A stretch of DNA of 64,000 nt from Symbiodinium natans (GCA_905221605.1 CAJNDS010002285.1:152501-216500); one strand, 5' to 3'; positions 21,501 to 32,439 are shown, counted from the stretch's first letter. Notes: a model not told the origin generated them from the sequence alone. Numbers and translations are program-made.

Positions 21501-22285
21501 AGGGTCAGCAACACCGATGAGCGCAAAGCTGAGCTCACTAACACCATAACAGCGCTTCTTGACAAGGGTACTTTCAGCATCAAGGAACTGACCGCTCTCA
21601 GGGGGCGGCTTGTTTTCGCTGAAGGCCAGATCTTCGGAAGGGGTTGCTACAAGCACCTGAAGGTTGTTGGGTCGCGCATTAGTCCGACCGTCCCGGAAGG
21701 ATCGATCCGCAGATGGCTGATTCACTGCGATTCATCAGGGACCGTGTGGTTAATGGCCCGCCAAGAACCGTGCGCGCTGTGCTCGATGACACAGTTTTCT
21801 TCTACACCGACGCATGCTTTGAGCCGGGTGGTTACTCGGGTTTAGGGGGGGTACTAGTTGACTCAACGGGTTGTATCAAGGCATTTTATGGGGTTGAGTG
21901 CACAAGTGATGTGCTGCGCTTGTTGGGAGTCGACACGGCCCAAAATCCCATCTATGTCCTTGAGGCATTGGCCTTGATTGCTGCCTTGCAGCTTTTCAGG
22001 AACGATATTCAGGGCAGAGAAGTGTTGGCTTTCCTTGACAACGATGGTGCACTTGGGTCCTTCATTTCCTGTAAGAGCTCGTGCGATTGCCTTGAACCTT
22101 TGCTTGATGCGCTTGTGTCATGTGAAGAGGCATGCGTATCCTCTCTCTGGTTCGAGCGTGTGAGTTCGGAAGCCAACATTTCAGATGCCCCCTCCAGAGG
22201 AGACTTCACAGAGCTTGAAGGCGTTCACAGGGTCCATTGTGATCTGCTATCCCTCGTCCAGGACTTGCTCAAATCGGCCCGATGA
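18577..22285 (+). CDS. pol: Pol: C5-methyltransferase-like + Fe/2OG dioxygenase-like + reverse transcriptase + RNase H
   Basis: The frame 18577-21474 (965 codons) has four parts. (1) A Rossmann methyltransferase: VEIFAGTAAL (31-40, motif I), APPCNTAS (96-103, motif IV with Cys99), AENPGR (165-170, motif VI-like). (2) At about 420-560, a double-stranded beta-helix pattern with H479-x-D481 (LPHRD), distal H543 (VLHATEEW) and R552, as in Fe(II)/2-oxoglutarate dioxygenases. (3) RT at about 780-965, with KVRPIDDLSES, KSKDLRKAFKQLAL and YFDDYL (930-935). (4) After a frameshift at about 21470 and another near 21710, the RT connection continues and RNase H follows: FFYTDACFEPGG, LEALALIAAL, LAFLDNDGA, SDAPSRG. 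RT and RNase H copy the element RNA. The methyltransferase and dioxygenase parts could write and oxidise DNA methylation, which is inference only. Confidence 0.85.
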
Positions 22286-22294
22286 CGTTGCGGC

Positions 22295-22552
22295 GGGAAG
22301 TCTGTCACTCGGGCACTCATTGCAGTCGTGTGCGATGGTGTGACCCTTGATGCAGTTGTGTGCGTCAGTCCTGTTCTGTGTTCTCACTGCAACCGTCCCG
22401 GTTTGGGCAGACGTCCCATGGCCTAGCAGTAAAACAAAGCAGTGCGCGGAATTTGTGAGGGAATCTGTATTGATTATTCCTTTGTTTTATAGATTCTGAT
22501 GTCTCGTATACATTCGATGCTCACAAGGCAGTTTTGTTTTTGATACCTACAA
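22295..22552 (+). repeat. Split direct repeat B1
   Basis: A 258-bp repeat from GGGAAGTCTGTCACTCGG to GATACCTACAA, matching B2 at 22837-23094 with one evident difference (GTGTGCGTCAG versus GTGTGCATCAG). It begins 10 bases after the pol stop codon. Confidence 0.92.
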
Positions 22553-22802
22553 GCTACCTCTCTGCTTGCAGATAGGGTTTTGTAGGACTCAAAAACAAAA
22601 AGTGTGTTTATGAGTTTTGCATAAACAACACGTCTGCATTGTTGGCATTTTCGGGAGCTGATTTTCTTGCTTGTCTCTGTTTGTCACATTGCCAAAGTCT
22701 GGTGGTATTTGTGAGTTTCAGACAAAGCATGTGATGCGTCGCTCGCTCCACCTCAAGTCAAGGAAGCTGGCCATTGTTTTTGGCCATCAAGATTTCTTTG
22801 TT
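22553..22802 (+). repeat. Split direct repeat A2
   Basis: Directly abuts B1. The B1/A2 joint (CTACAA then GCTACC) equals right-end-of-B joined to left-end-of-A, the junction expected in the circular DNA intermediate. Confidence 0.92.
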
Positions 22803-22836
22803 CCCACCCACCCACCCAAAGAGGTTTGTCTCGGGG

Positions 22837-23094
22837 GGGAAGTCTGTCACTCGGGCACTCATTGCAGTCGTGTGCGATGGTGTGACCCTTGATGCAGTTG
22901 TGTGCATCAGTCCTGTTCTGTGTTCTCACTGCAACCGTCCCGGTTTGGGCAGACGTCCCATGGCCTAGCAGTAAAACAAAGCAGTGCGCGGAATTTGTGA
23001 GGGAATCTGTATTGATTATTCCTTTGTTTTATAGATTCTGATGTCTCGTATACATTCGATGCTCACAAGGCAGTTTTGTTTTTGATACCTACAA
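22837..23094 (+). repeat. Split direct repeat B2 (right end of element)
   Basis: Second copy of the 258-bp B repeat; it ends at GATACCTACAA and is followed by AAGGCTGGTACTGG of the interrupted host element. A 34-bp C/A- and G-rich spacer separates it from A2. Confidence 0.92.
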
Positions 23095-26000
23095 AAGGCT
23101 GGTACTGGCAGATACAGCCACTCATTGAAAATAAAGCCCAATTCCAGTTCCGAATCTCAGACTCGAAAAGTCAAGAAAGGGCTTGACAAGCTCAACGTCC
23201 CAAAGCCCGTCCCCACAAGGAAAGAATGCAAACCTGGAACGAGAAGCAGCAAAACCAATGGAGTGTCGTCGGAAGAGCACATTCAGGTTGCTTTGGGTGC
23301 TGACCGTTATGTTATCTTATCACTCTTTGATGGATGCGGGATATCGCGTGCTGCCACCGTTGAACCGTTGAATGCCTCAAGCAGCAACCTGTCGCTGCGT
23401 TGAGTGCCGAGAGTGACAGTGTTCTACGCGCTCTCATTTGTCACAAGTATGGCTACGACAAGAGCCAGAGATGGGCTCTTGACTCCCATCGGGTCCCATC
23501 GATTGCAATTGATGATGTTTGGACTCTGCTCAAAGAAGATTACCGATTGCTGCGTGAATGCTTGTCCTTCCTTGGAAAGATTCATCCTCAGAAAACTGCC
23601 ATAGTTGTCCTAGCTGGTTCCCCTGCCAAGACCTCACCGTCGCAGGGTCCAGTTCAGGGGGCCTGGGACTTCTTGGGGATCGTTCGCAGCATATGCTTGT
23701 CATATACGCGGTCTTGCTCGCCTTACAGAGCGTTGAGCCCAGCATTCTTGAATGTGTGCATATATTTCTGGAGAATGCTGGCTCCATGAAGCCCATACAT
23801 CAGGATTTCATTCAGAAGATCTTTGGGGTTCGTGAGTGCTGTTGCCATCAGATTGCTGGAGCTGCATTTGGCCACGTTGAAAGAAAAAGGAAGTTCTTCA
23901 CCAGGTATGAGCAGATCGGCAAGTTCAGCAATCGCCCCACTCCATGGTTTCAGGGATGGCGCCCTGCCGCCGATCACGCCTGTGGAATACAATTTCCAGT
24001 TGTCAAGCATAAACCTTGGCTTCGTCCCAGGCGCTTTGATCATGAAAGAGGTCTTCGATTGGCTGCATACTTCTATCATCCCTCGACCCTCTTATATCAT
24101 GTTCCGAGCTTTGGTGGGGCTGAAGCCTTCCAAAGGCAATTTTCTCAGGCTGCTGAGTCTTCAAATGGGATCCCGACTCTACCATGGGAAAAGTTTGTGC
24201 CTGACGGACCTGCTGGTTTACGCTTTGTTGCTGATGTTCAGAAGCTTTCGCTTCAAGCTGATGTTCCAAGCCTCGCTGCGATGGATCGCTTCGCTGAGGC
24301 TAACGCGGAACTTCTTCGTGCGGAGAATGCCTTCCTTATTGGGGACAAAAACATCCCCCCCTTTCGTGTTGCACATTACAAGGAAATGCTCAAAGATGCA
24401 GAGTTAGATAGCTGGCTCGGCGATGTTGAGGAGCATGTTAATGACATGTGTATTGCCTCTATCGTGGGAAATTGCTTCTATCCTGGCGCTCTTAAAGTTG
24501 CGATCATGCATACGTCACTCCAAGATCTGTTGAAAGAAGACCCAAGGAATCATTGGAGGCCACTCCCCCTTGCACAATTTCTCCAGTGCTGGCAAAGCTA
24601 TGGACAGCAGATTCTTGCGGCAACTCCGGGTACGAGGTTCCAAAATAAATTCTCACATAAACTTGAAGCACCTTTCCCGCGCCAAGAACTTAATGATCCG
24701 TGTTGGCTTAAGCATGGCTTAACCATCAGTAGGCCTGTTGTTCTCGAGTACACTCCTGGACAAGGCAAGTTCCAAGGGATCAGTGAAAGAGCATCCGGCA
24801 TTCCTAAGGGCATTTCCTTTGTGCCGGAAACACAATTTCATAGAGTGCAAGATTTGCTGCAGGAAAAAGGGATTCCGTCCACTATACAGCTTGCTCTGCA
24901 ATGCGTTGACCCACAGTTGCAATTCCTTTGTGGGTCAAGACGCTCTGTTATGGCGAGTTTTTGCAGAGAGTCCATTGCGTCCTTTATCGCCTCATGCCGG
25001 CTTTTCTGCAACTCCTTGTACGCCTTCACAAGAAAGCACATGCTCAAGGCGTTAGCTATTGCTAGCTCAACTATTTTGAGGCGCCCCTGGATTCAGGCTA
25101 AGCACCTTGCTGGAGTTCTCGACTTTATCAAAGCACCTAGGGCCATGGACCCGGAAGGAAGTGCTACCCTTTCCAAAGTGGGCTTGCTTCTGCGTTGGAG
25201 AGGAAAATGGGCTCTCAATATCATCCTTCATGATCTTGAAACGGCACAAGTTGCCAACCTGCCCTTTTACCATTCCCTGCTCTTGCAAGCTAGACAGGCC
25301 ATCCAAAAGTCCGTTTCTTTGGGCGATGCACCCATCGTTGAGCAATTCCAAGTAAAATGTCAGGAAGCCCTTTCTGTCCCTCCGAGGGATGTTGCTCAGC
25401 ACTCAAATAGTCGTAAGCTTAAGCAAGCTCAAATGGCGCTCAGAACTGTGCTGCGGAACGCGGCGTGTGTTGAGGCGCAAGGATACCTCAGACAAAAAGT
25501 TGTGAACCACGTACATGAAAGCCAGCTCTGCTCCATCTTGCTTGCTCTAAATCTCCCTCCCAAGAATGTGGCCTCTGACGTTACTCGATGCTATGCTCTA
25601 AGATGGGCGATTGCAGAGGAAGCCGATGCGTACTTTGTGTACAGGCAATTTGCTTCTAGAGATGAACGATGTAGAGCCTGTTTACGTGACAAAAAGGGAA
25701 AGGAATTGCGATATGATAATGGATTCGGGCGAAAGCCTATTTGCAAACACTGTCATCTCAACCAGGGCTGCCCCGATGACCTCGCCCAAACCATCGGTGG
25801 CATGCTACCTTGTTGTGATGTCAGTCAAGCTCCGTTACTGCAAGACGCGGCAATGCCGGACGCCCCACTCAGAACTATCACATATAGAGCGGCGCAACCA
25901 CATGAGCATCAGTGTGCTTTCACACAGAGCCACTGCTTGCTTTGTGGTCTGGGAACAAACACCACTGAACACTGGCTTACTGCCTGTGTTGTTACCAGAG

Positions 26001-28236
26001 CCCCCCTTTTTATAGTATTAGTCACTCTGGGCCATGCTAGCACTGCCTCGTTAGAGTCCCTCTGTCACAATGCACTGCCCATTGCCAATGCCAACGAAGA
26101 TGTTGATAAAAAATTCTGTGCTGTCTTGCTTGCATGGATTGCCGCTATTGACGCGGTATGGGTATGTCATGGAAGAGCAATGCACCTGGCACCCTGGATG
26201 GGGTGAAAAACCACAGCGGGCCAAGCACATAAATTACATACCCAAGCTTGCATCACGCCTTTGGAATACAATTCTGCGGACGCTGCTTCCCAAAGCGCTA
26301 CCCACGTGGTGGGTTGATACGGAGCGTTGCAAACCCTGTTGCAATGATGGCGGGCTCTGTATCGAAGTCAAACACCCTCTTTCGGCCTTAGTCAAAGCAA
26401 GTGCGCAAGGTGTCACCATGTCTCCCAGAAATGCCAACATTGGAGACGTAATTGCGACCTTGGATGCCCAACACTACTTACTTGCGCCCATGTATCAACA
26501 GACCATGGGTATTCCGAATGTCGCTCTTTGGCCCAAAATGTGCCACTGTGGCAACTTGCATCTAAAGGTAACTGCGGTGAGGCCTATCCCTGCCCGCACG
26601 CCACTTATTGTCGAATTAAAGCCGGTCAAGGATACATACCTTGTTGCTCAATTTGATGGTAGTTGGGCATTGGTGGTGCTGGTGGTGTCATATGGTCGCC
26701 TGGACCTGTCCCAATTATTCTTGATACGATTGCCATCCCGCTTCAACCTTGTCCAGATTCTATGTTTGCAGAAATCCACGCTGCCGAGGCCACACTTGAC
26801 AAGGCGCTAAACCTGGCTGCTCGCAGTCAAATTGAGGAGGTTGTAATCCAGGGCGATTGCATCAACATCGTTAAGCATTTCGCTGGGGCTTTAAGGCTCC
26901 ACAGGGAAGACCTTGTCCGAAAGTTAGATGCAATGTGGCAAAAGCTTACACACACCTCCATTACGGTGCATTGGTCGTATGTACCCCGAATTGGTAATAA
27001 GGTTGCTGATCACTTAGCAGGGATTGCCGCCGACAGCACACGCTTTGAAGCACCTCTTTGTGAGGATGTCTTCTTCGACTCGGGCGAAGGTCAACCCCAT
27101 ATGCAAATCAATACGGCACATTTCCCGCCCGTCCTGCTGCCTTCCAAGCAATGGCATTTACAGGCTATACAGGACCTTAGTTCTGGGGCCGAAATTATCT
27201 CCCTTGAAGCCCCACCACTTTGGAACCCTGAGCTGCTGGTGCACTGGTGCGATACTGCATCTACAATCGGATTAAACCTCCGCCTCAACTTGACACGGCG
27301 TGGCCAGGGCTCGTTCAGTACAAAAGGCCATCATCGTATCCCCAAGGACGATACTATGCCATCCGTCACTGGCAAACGAGCAAAAGGCTAACTCGCTTCC
27401 TGGCCATTGGACCGAATGCCATTGAAATTGACATGAAAGGCGCGCACTACTCTCTTTTGCGCCTCCTTACATGCCATACCTTTGCTCACCCACCCTTACC
27501 AACGCTATTGGAAGCCAGGGAGATTTTCAGCACCCACTTAGCACAGGCTCCCAAGGCACAAACTGTGCAAACCAAACACCTGCTGCAAAGGGCTGTTGGA
27601 ATGGAAACCAATGCTTTCCTGCGACATGCTTATGAAGGTAGCATTGCTGCCTATGCCATCCCCCCTGCGCTGGCAAGGTTCCTGGAACACCTCACACAAG
27701 CTAGATCTACCCTCCAAGCTATGATTCGGCAAGGAGTGCCTTTCTATCAGCCGGACACACGGGTTAACACTAGGAACTGGGCAACCTTTGCGCTTGAAGC
27801 TGCCGAAAGCTTTGTAATGCGAACAGGGCTTGCCGCAATGCTCCCCTACTGTGCTGGGGCTGTGCTCTGGGTGCACGATGGGGTGTACATCAAAAGCAAG
27901 GATGCAGTCACACCTTTCCTTAAAGGAGCTACTGAAGCGCTCGTCCAACTCATCCAAATAGAACAGCACTTCGTTCCCCAAGTCACCCCAAATCAGAAGT
28001 ACAAAGGCCTAATGAAGTTTTTGCGGTTACCTCCACTGAACTTGAATTTAAGGCAGCAGTTGATGCGTTAAATGCTGCGGGCATTGCCTGTCACAACCCG
28101 ACATTTCCGAAGCTTCCGAAGTCCATTACTCAAAGGAAAAGCAAGCGAATTGGCTTGGAGGTTCCGGATATTCTGGAGGTTGAAAAGCAAAGGGAAAGCA
28201 AACGGGAGAGTGGATGTTATTGCTGCTCCGCGTAGG
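23095..28236 (+). pseudogene. Retroelement polyprotein: C5 DNA methyltransferase, zinc motifs, RNase H, polymerase-like segment
   Basis: The frame is continuous with the interrupted integrase linker. The C5-methyltransferase domain shows LSLFDGCGISRA (motif I, about 23310), GSP-CQDLTVAG (motif IV, about 23620; split by a frameshift inside a C run), FLENAGSM (motif VI), ERKRKFFTRYE (motif VIII-like) and GNCFYPGALK (motif X, about 24470). A long segment of unknown fold follows. CxxC pairs (CRACLRD ... CKHCHLNQGC) and a CLLCGLGTNTTEHWLTAC finger near 25940-26000 resemble the zinc region behind RTs. RNase H (26640-27030) shows AQFDGSW, AEIHAAEATL, VIQGDC and NKVADHLAG. A last segment has EIDMKGAHYSLL (about 27424) and VLWVHDGVYI (about 27865). 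Its end, read from the frame after about 28010, is a stop at 28236. At least five frameshifts separate the pieces. No standard YxDD RT was found. Confidence 0.75.
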
Positions 28237-28602
28237 CAGTTGCGGTAAATGCCCCTATTCGCAGCTGCTGTTCTCTGTCAGTAGTGAGCGCCCGCCCACA
28301 CCCCTTTATTGCTACTTATGTTGCTGTTAAGGCTCAAGCAAGTTGTGAACGCCCGGGCACAACTGACAATGCTTGCTGCTACGCTGCCTCCTGTCTTGGC
28401 GCCACCAGGAAGTCATTGGCGCTCACACCTGCTCAACTGCCTTTAAACTCACGATCTTCCCTGCTACAGCGGGCATGATATTGTTTGCCCTTGGGAAAGC
28501 CATTCGCTATTCCCTTTCCCACAAGCATCGCCTCTACCAAAGCGGTGCCTGTGGTCATCCCGATGGTATTAATAAAATTATCGATGGCTTGGACTTTTAG
28601 AA
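28237..28602. other. No gene recognised
   Basis: About 365 bp between the polyprotein end and the decayed conserved ORF. Open frames are short and without motif. Confidence 0.5.
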
Positions 28603-29390
28603 GGCTTGAAGGGAAAGCCTTTCTTCGCGGTTCCCACTGGGGAGCTTGCTAAGGCCTTCTTCTGCATTACACCACTTGACGAATGTACCTATGACGTCTT
28701 TGCAGTTGGAGAACTACCGCTTGCTAGCCTCCGCCTTATCCGTTTGCACACGCCATTTCATGCGTATCAAGGTAGCTTGTTGGCCTCGCACCCAGTCTAT
28801 ATTGCAACGCCCAGTGTCGGCCCCTTGGTCTGCACGTGAGGCTGCCCCTCGCAACAGATTGAGGTATACTGGACTTGTTGCCAATCTTACTCTGGAGTGC
28901 GACACTTTGCAGCGGTTGCAGACTTCAAATTGTGTAGTGTATTGCTCCTTATCGGCAGGAAGTTCTTGAGGGGGACATCCTTCACAACCCGTGATCCACT
29001 TCCTGCCCTGCGCGCACTTTGTCCGATATGCTTGCAACCACATCTGCTGGGAGTCTTCACTGCGTCTCAGCTCAGTTATGTGTCGGCAGGGCCGGAATGG
29101 CGGCGCACCCGTCGTTGGGCAGTGGCTGGCTCTTGAAGGTCTAACGCTTCTGAATCCAGTGACTTGCATGACCAACTCTGCTCTGTCCTCGTCTTGTAGT
29201 TGGCCTGTTGCAATTTTGATGGTCATTTTTGTGCAAGCGATGAGGGAGAGAAGCGGACATCTGGAGACTGGGTCTTTTGTACTAGCGGATGCCCAAGACA
29301 GAATTGCAGATCCTGGCATGTCCGTACGGAGGGCCTTTTCCCCCGAAGCACATACAGGGGAGGCCCACACACACGAAGCCAGAATTGCCT
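28603..29390 (+). pseudogene. Decayed paralogue of the unknown protein at 48437-49606
   Basis: Plus-strand fragments in different frames match the minus-strand ORF at 48437-49606: KPFFAVPTGELAKAFF and TPLDECTYDVFAVGELPLAS (28620-28740), YTGLVANLTL (28870), then SSCSWPVAILMVIFVQAMRE and SGHLETGSFVLADAQ (29190-29300). Order and spacing are conserved; frameshifts and stops interrupt it. Function unknown; the only visible features are a few Cys residues and hydrophobic strands. It lies just downstream of the methyltransferase/RNase H polyprotein, so it may be cargo or a second ORF of that element. Confidence 0.6.
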
Positions 29391-29880
29391 AAGATTTGGA
29401 GGTCACAGAATCACAGCTGCAAGCCTCACGCACACACTGCCTTCTGCTTCTACTATCTGACACACTTCCAGCGAATAGCCACGTGCTCTTCCCGCAACTC
29501 TACCCCTGCCCACTTACGCGGCGTCGCTAATCAAGATTAGAGGGGCACCTACTGTAGCTCTGGCGGAGTCGGTGTGACAAGCCTCAGCGGAGTCGGCGGA
29601 GTCCTCGCAAATTGCACTTTACCAATAGAGTGCCGTGGAGTCCTAGGCTTCCCGGAATAACAAAACATTGTTGTTTAATTCGGTAACACAGCGACTCCGC
29701 CGTTCGCGGGCAAGCTCGCCACCTTGGTCCGTTTTGCTAAGACTCTACGGGGGTGGAGGGCCTCCATCACGCAGCAGGAAAGTGCCCTTCGCTATGTTCT
29801 CAAGCAAGTTAAGCCGATGCAGGAACTCGGTCTCCCAGCACTTGCTGTGGAAATCAAGCCCCCTTCCCAGCCTCTTCAAA
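29391..29880. other. No gene recognised
   Basis: The first ~60 bp (29345-29410) share a segment with 31845-31905 in inverted orientation (GGCCCACAC...GAAGCCAGAATTGC), marking a small dispersed repeat. The rest is unique and uninformative. Confidence 0.4.
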
Positions 29881-30280
29881 ACACAGTCAAGGCCCCCCTC
29901 ACCCCAACCCTTTCAAAAGGTCAAACCCAACCCAGCCCCTTCATAGCATGGTCAAACCCGCCCAAACCCACCCCAAACCCACCCGAAAGCTAAGGGCGCC
30001 TTCAAAACATGGTCAACCCGTCAAAGCATGGTCAAAACCACCCCAAAGCCATCCCACCTTCAAAACACGGTCAAACCACCCCCACCCACCCGCACCCCTT
30101 CTAACAGTCTAACACCCCGAGTCCTTTCAAAACACTGTCAAACCCACCCCAGTCCATTCCAAGCATGGTCAAACTCAGCCAAACCCACCCCAAACCCACG
30201 CCGAACCCACCCCAAACCCACCCGCTATTCTCAGTTCCTTAAAAACATGGTCAAACCACTCCAAACCCACGTGCACAACC
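29880..30280 (+). repeat. C/A-rich degenerate tandem repeat
   Basis: Irregular repetition of TCAAAACATGGTCAAACC and CCCAAACCCACCC units on the plus strand. The open frame through it is proline/threonine/lysine-rich only because of composition. Confidence 0.75.
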
Positions 30281-31089
30281 CTGTCGCTGAGGACGTCGCC
30301 CTTCCCCAAAATCTTCCTCTTCATTGGGTGGGCAACTTAAAATCCGGGCCTGCAACACGCTTATATATTTGCTGTTCAAAGCCCAAGCCTGCCAAAACAA
30401 CTTTCATTCTGCAATGTCTAGCAAGCGACTCTGCACAACCTCAGAAAACGTTGAGGCCACGTTGGTCAACTCCCCAGAGCTTGAAGCGTGACTCCTATCC
30501 ACAGAAAACACCAACAAAGACCTGTAGCTCAACTGGTGGGCCAGCAGCATTGCCAGAACGAAGCCCAAGTTACGGGGAAGTCGGGCGACCTTGCTTTTAG
30601 GGCCGCAAAACACAAGCAATTCTGGCTTTGCCAGAACGGGCCTCCACAGTTGCAGTTCTGCCTTGCTGCAGCATTACAAAGACAAGTGTGCAGCTGCTTT
30701 GGACAAGCCCCCGCACGCTCAGCGCAACGCTGCCCAAAGTTACTAGAAAAATGGCAGGCGCGATCCGGGGGTTGACTTTCCTTACACAGGTTGTTGAGAC
30801 GTGCCGGACACGACGTATAGACGCTCAAGCCACCAAAGAGGCGGCGGAAGAAGTGCACTGGACGGTGGCGCGGAAGCTCCTGAAGAGCCTCAAGCTTGGG
30901 GCACGCAAGGCGTCATACCGTTTGGTTTTCCAGGGCCTCACTTGCATGAAGAAATCAAGGGCTATGCTTCCAAAGATGTGCGCTACACAGAGGAACACCC
31001 AATACATGGAAGGGAATTTTCTTAGAACAGAACCCTGAATGGAAGTACATCGACAAGCTTGGGTAAGGGCGTGGGTTTTTTCTAAGTAG
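30281..31089. other. No supported gene
   Basis: Open plus frames exist (for example about 30801-31025) but show no recognisable domain. A 12-base tRNA A-box-like string near 30526 lacks a B box. Confidence 0.4.
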
Positions 31090-31262
31090 TGTTGCCGCCC
31101 TCTTCTAGTTTGTCGGTTGGTTGTTTCTGGCTGCTTTGGTGGGTTGGGTTGCTTCTTTGTTCTTGGTTTTGTTGCCTTTTCTGGCGATCCGTTTTACATC
31201 AAGTTGAAAGACCCGCCTACTGTCCGACTGATGTAGTAAAGAGGCGCCCGCGTAAAAAAGGG
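31090..31262 (+). mobile_element. SINE-like retroposon, copy C
   Basis: Plus-strand copy of the A-tailed repeat: a GT-rich 5' half (GGTTGTTTCTGG, TTCTTGGTTTTG), the conserved core CCCGCCTACTGTCCGACTG, then ATGTAGTAAAGAGGCG and a run of A at 31254. More divergent than the copy at 32985. Confidence 0.55.
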
Positions 31263-31654
31263 ACGTGTGCGTTAGCCTGGCTGGAGAGTCAGATCCAGCT
31301 GAGGCGGCCCAGGCAAGCTGCTCGGCGCAGAGCTTGGCAACGTGGCTTGATATGGCGGCCGGGCATGACCTTGTCCCTTTCGAGTCGTTCGGGTTGCTGC
31401 TTGGTTAGTGTCGAAGATGCCGTGCATTTCCCGACCTTCAAAAACCCTGGGCAGTTCTTTTAACCAACGCCTGCAGGGCGTGCAATGGCCGCTACTGTGA
31501 AAGAGGTCTTAGAGCCTTGTGCCTGCGAAGGAAAATGCCCAGCTGCTTTTGCCAGGCGTGCAAGCTACAGTCTGGGCCCTGGAAGCCAACTGCAGCTGGC
31601 AAGAGGCATGCCGCAAGGAAACTGCTGCTTACAACAACTAATGCTGCATGGTTT

Positions 31655-32110
31655 TTAGGCCACGTCAAGCCACAACAGGCCACAAACGTGTGGTTTTTCA
31701 GGCCACAGGCCGCAACAGGCCACATCAGGCCAAAATCGTTTGGTTTCGAGATTGGTTTTTGGAGCTTGATTTTCAGAGCAAGTTCTAGGAGACCAAGTTG
31801 TTTCTGCACTGTCCACATGTTTGCCAGTTTGCGCAACTCCAAATCTGGCGTCGAAAAATCTGAGCAATTCTGGCTTCGCGTGTGGGCCTTCCCTGTACGT
31901 TGCTGCTTGCGAAAACAAGAAGAAGTGTAGATAGATAGGAATGGAAACCATACCCAAACCCACACGTTTGTGGCCTGTTGTGGCCTGATGTGGACTCAAA
32001 AACACACGTTTGTGGCCTGTTGTAGCCTGATGTGCTTAAAAACACGCGTTTGTGGCCGTTGTGGCCTTGTTGTGGCCTTACAGCGTATTTTTCACCGGAA
32101 AAATCGCATT
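31655..32110. repeat. Imperfect inverted repeat of a GGCCACAA motif family
   Basis: The left arm (31655-31745) has CCACAACAGGCCACAAACG units; the right arm (31960-32105) has the reverse complement (CGTTTGTGGCCTGTTGTGG) repeated three times. About 215 bp separates the arms. The transcript could fold into a long hairpin. Confidence 0.7.
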
Positions 32111-32342
32111 TGTGGCCATGGGGACTCGGGACCCTATAATACTATTGAAAGGGTCCCCACGCACAGCAAAGGTAGGGTAATAAGGCCAGATCCGAGGACC
32201 GATCAGAATTTTAGTCCAGGTTTTTCCCAAGTCGCTTATCTTCTTTACCTTAGACATTGTTACAAGTGTTCAAGCACGACCTATGCACGTGGCGTCGAAG
32301 AAAAGTTGGCAGAAATAGAATTACGTGGGGCCCCATGGATTT

Positions 32343-32348
32343 CACCAC

Positions 32349-32439
<91 letters not shown>

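Larger units (their letters stand above)
13247..23094 (+). mobile_element. Tyrosine-recombinase (Ngaro/PAT-like DIRS order) retrotransposon with split direct repeats
   Basis: About 9.85 kb bounded by split direct repeats in the order A1 (13247-13496), ORFs, B1 (22295-22552), A2 (22553-22802), a 34-bp spacer, B2 (22837-23094). A1/A2 are 250 bp and B1/B2 258 bp; the copies look nearly identical, suggesting a young insertion. All ORFs read on the plus strand: an N-terminal ORF, tyrosine recombinase, Gag-like protein with CCCH finger, and a pol with methyltransferase-like, dioxygenase-like, RT and RNase H domains. There is no target-site duplication; both junctions share the short motif GGCT, as expected for recombinase-mediated integration of a circular intermediate. 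Single-base frameshifts exist in three ORFs. Confidence 0.88.

Noticed and set aside
30524-30600. tRNA gene or tRNA-derived SINE head
   Set aside because: An A-box-like TAGCTCAACTGG is present but no B box or cloverleaf follows.
29668-30600. Proline-rich protein gene on the plus strand
   Set aside because: Its composition follows the C/A-rich degenerate repeat; no start context, motif or splice signals support it.
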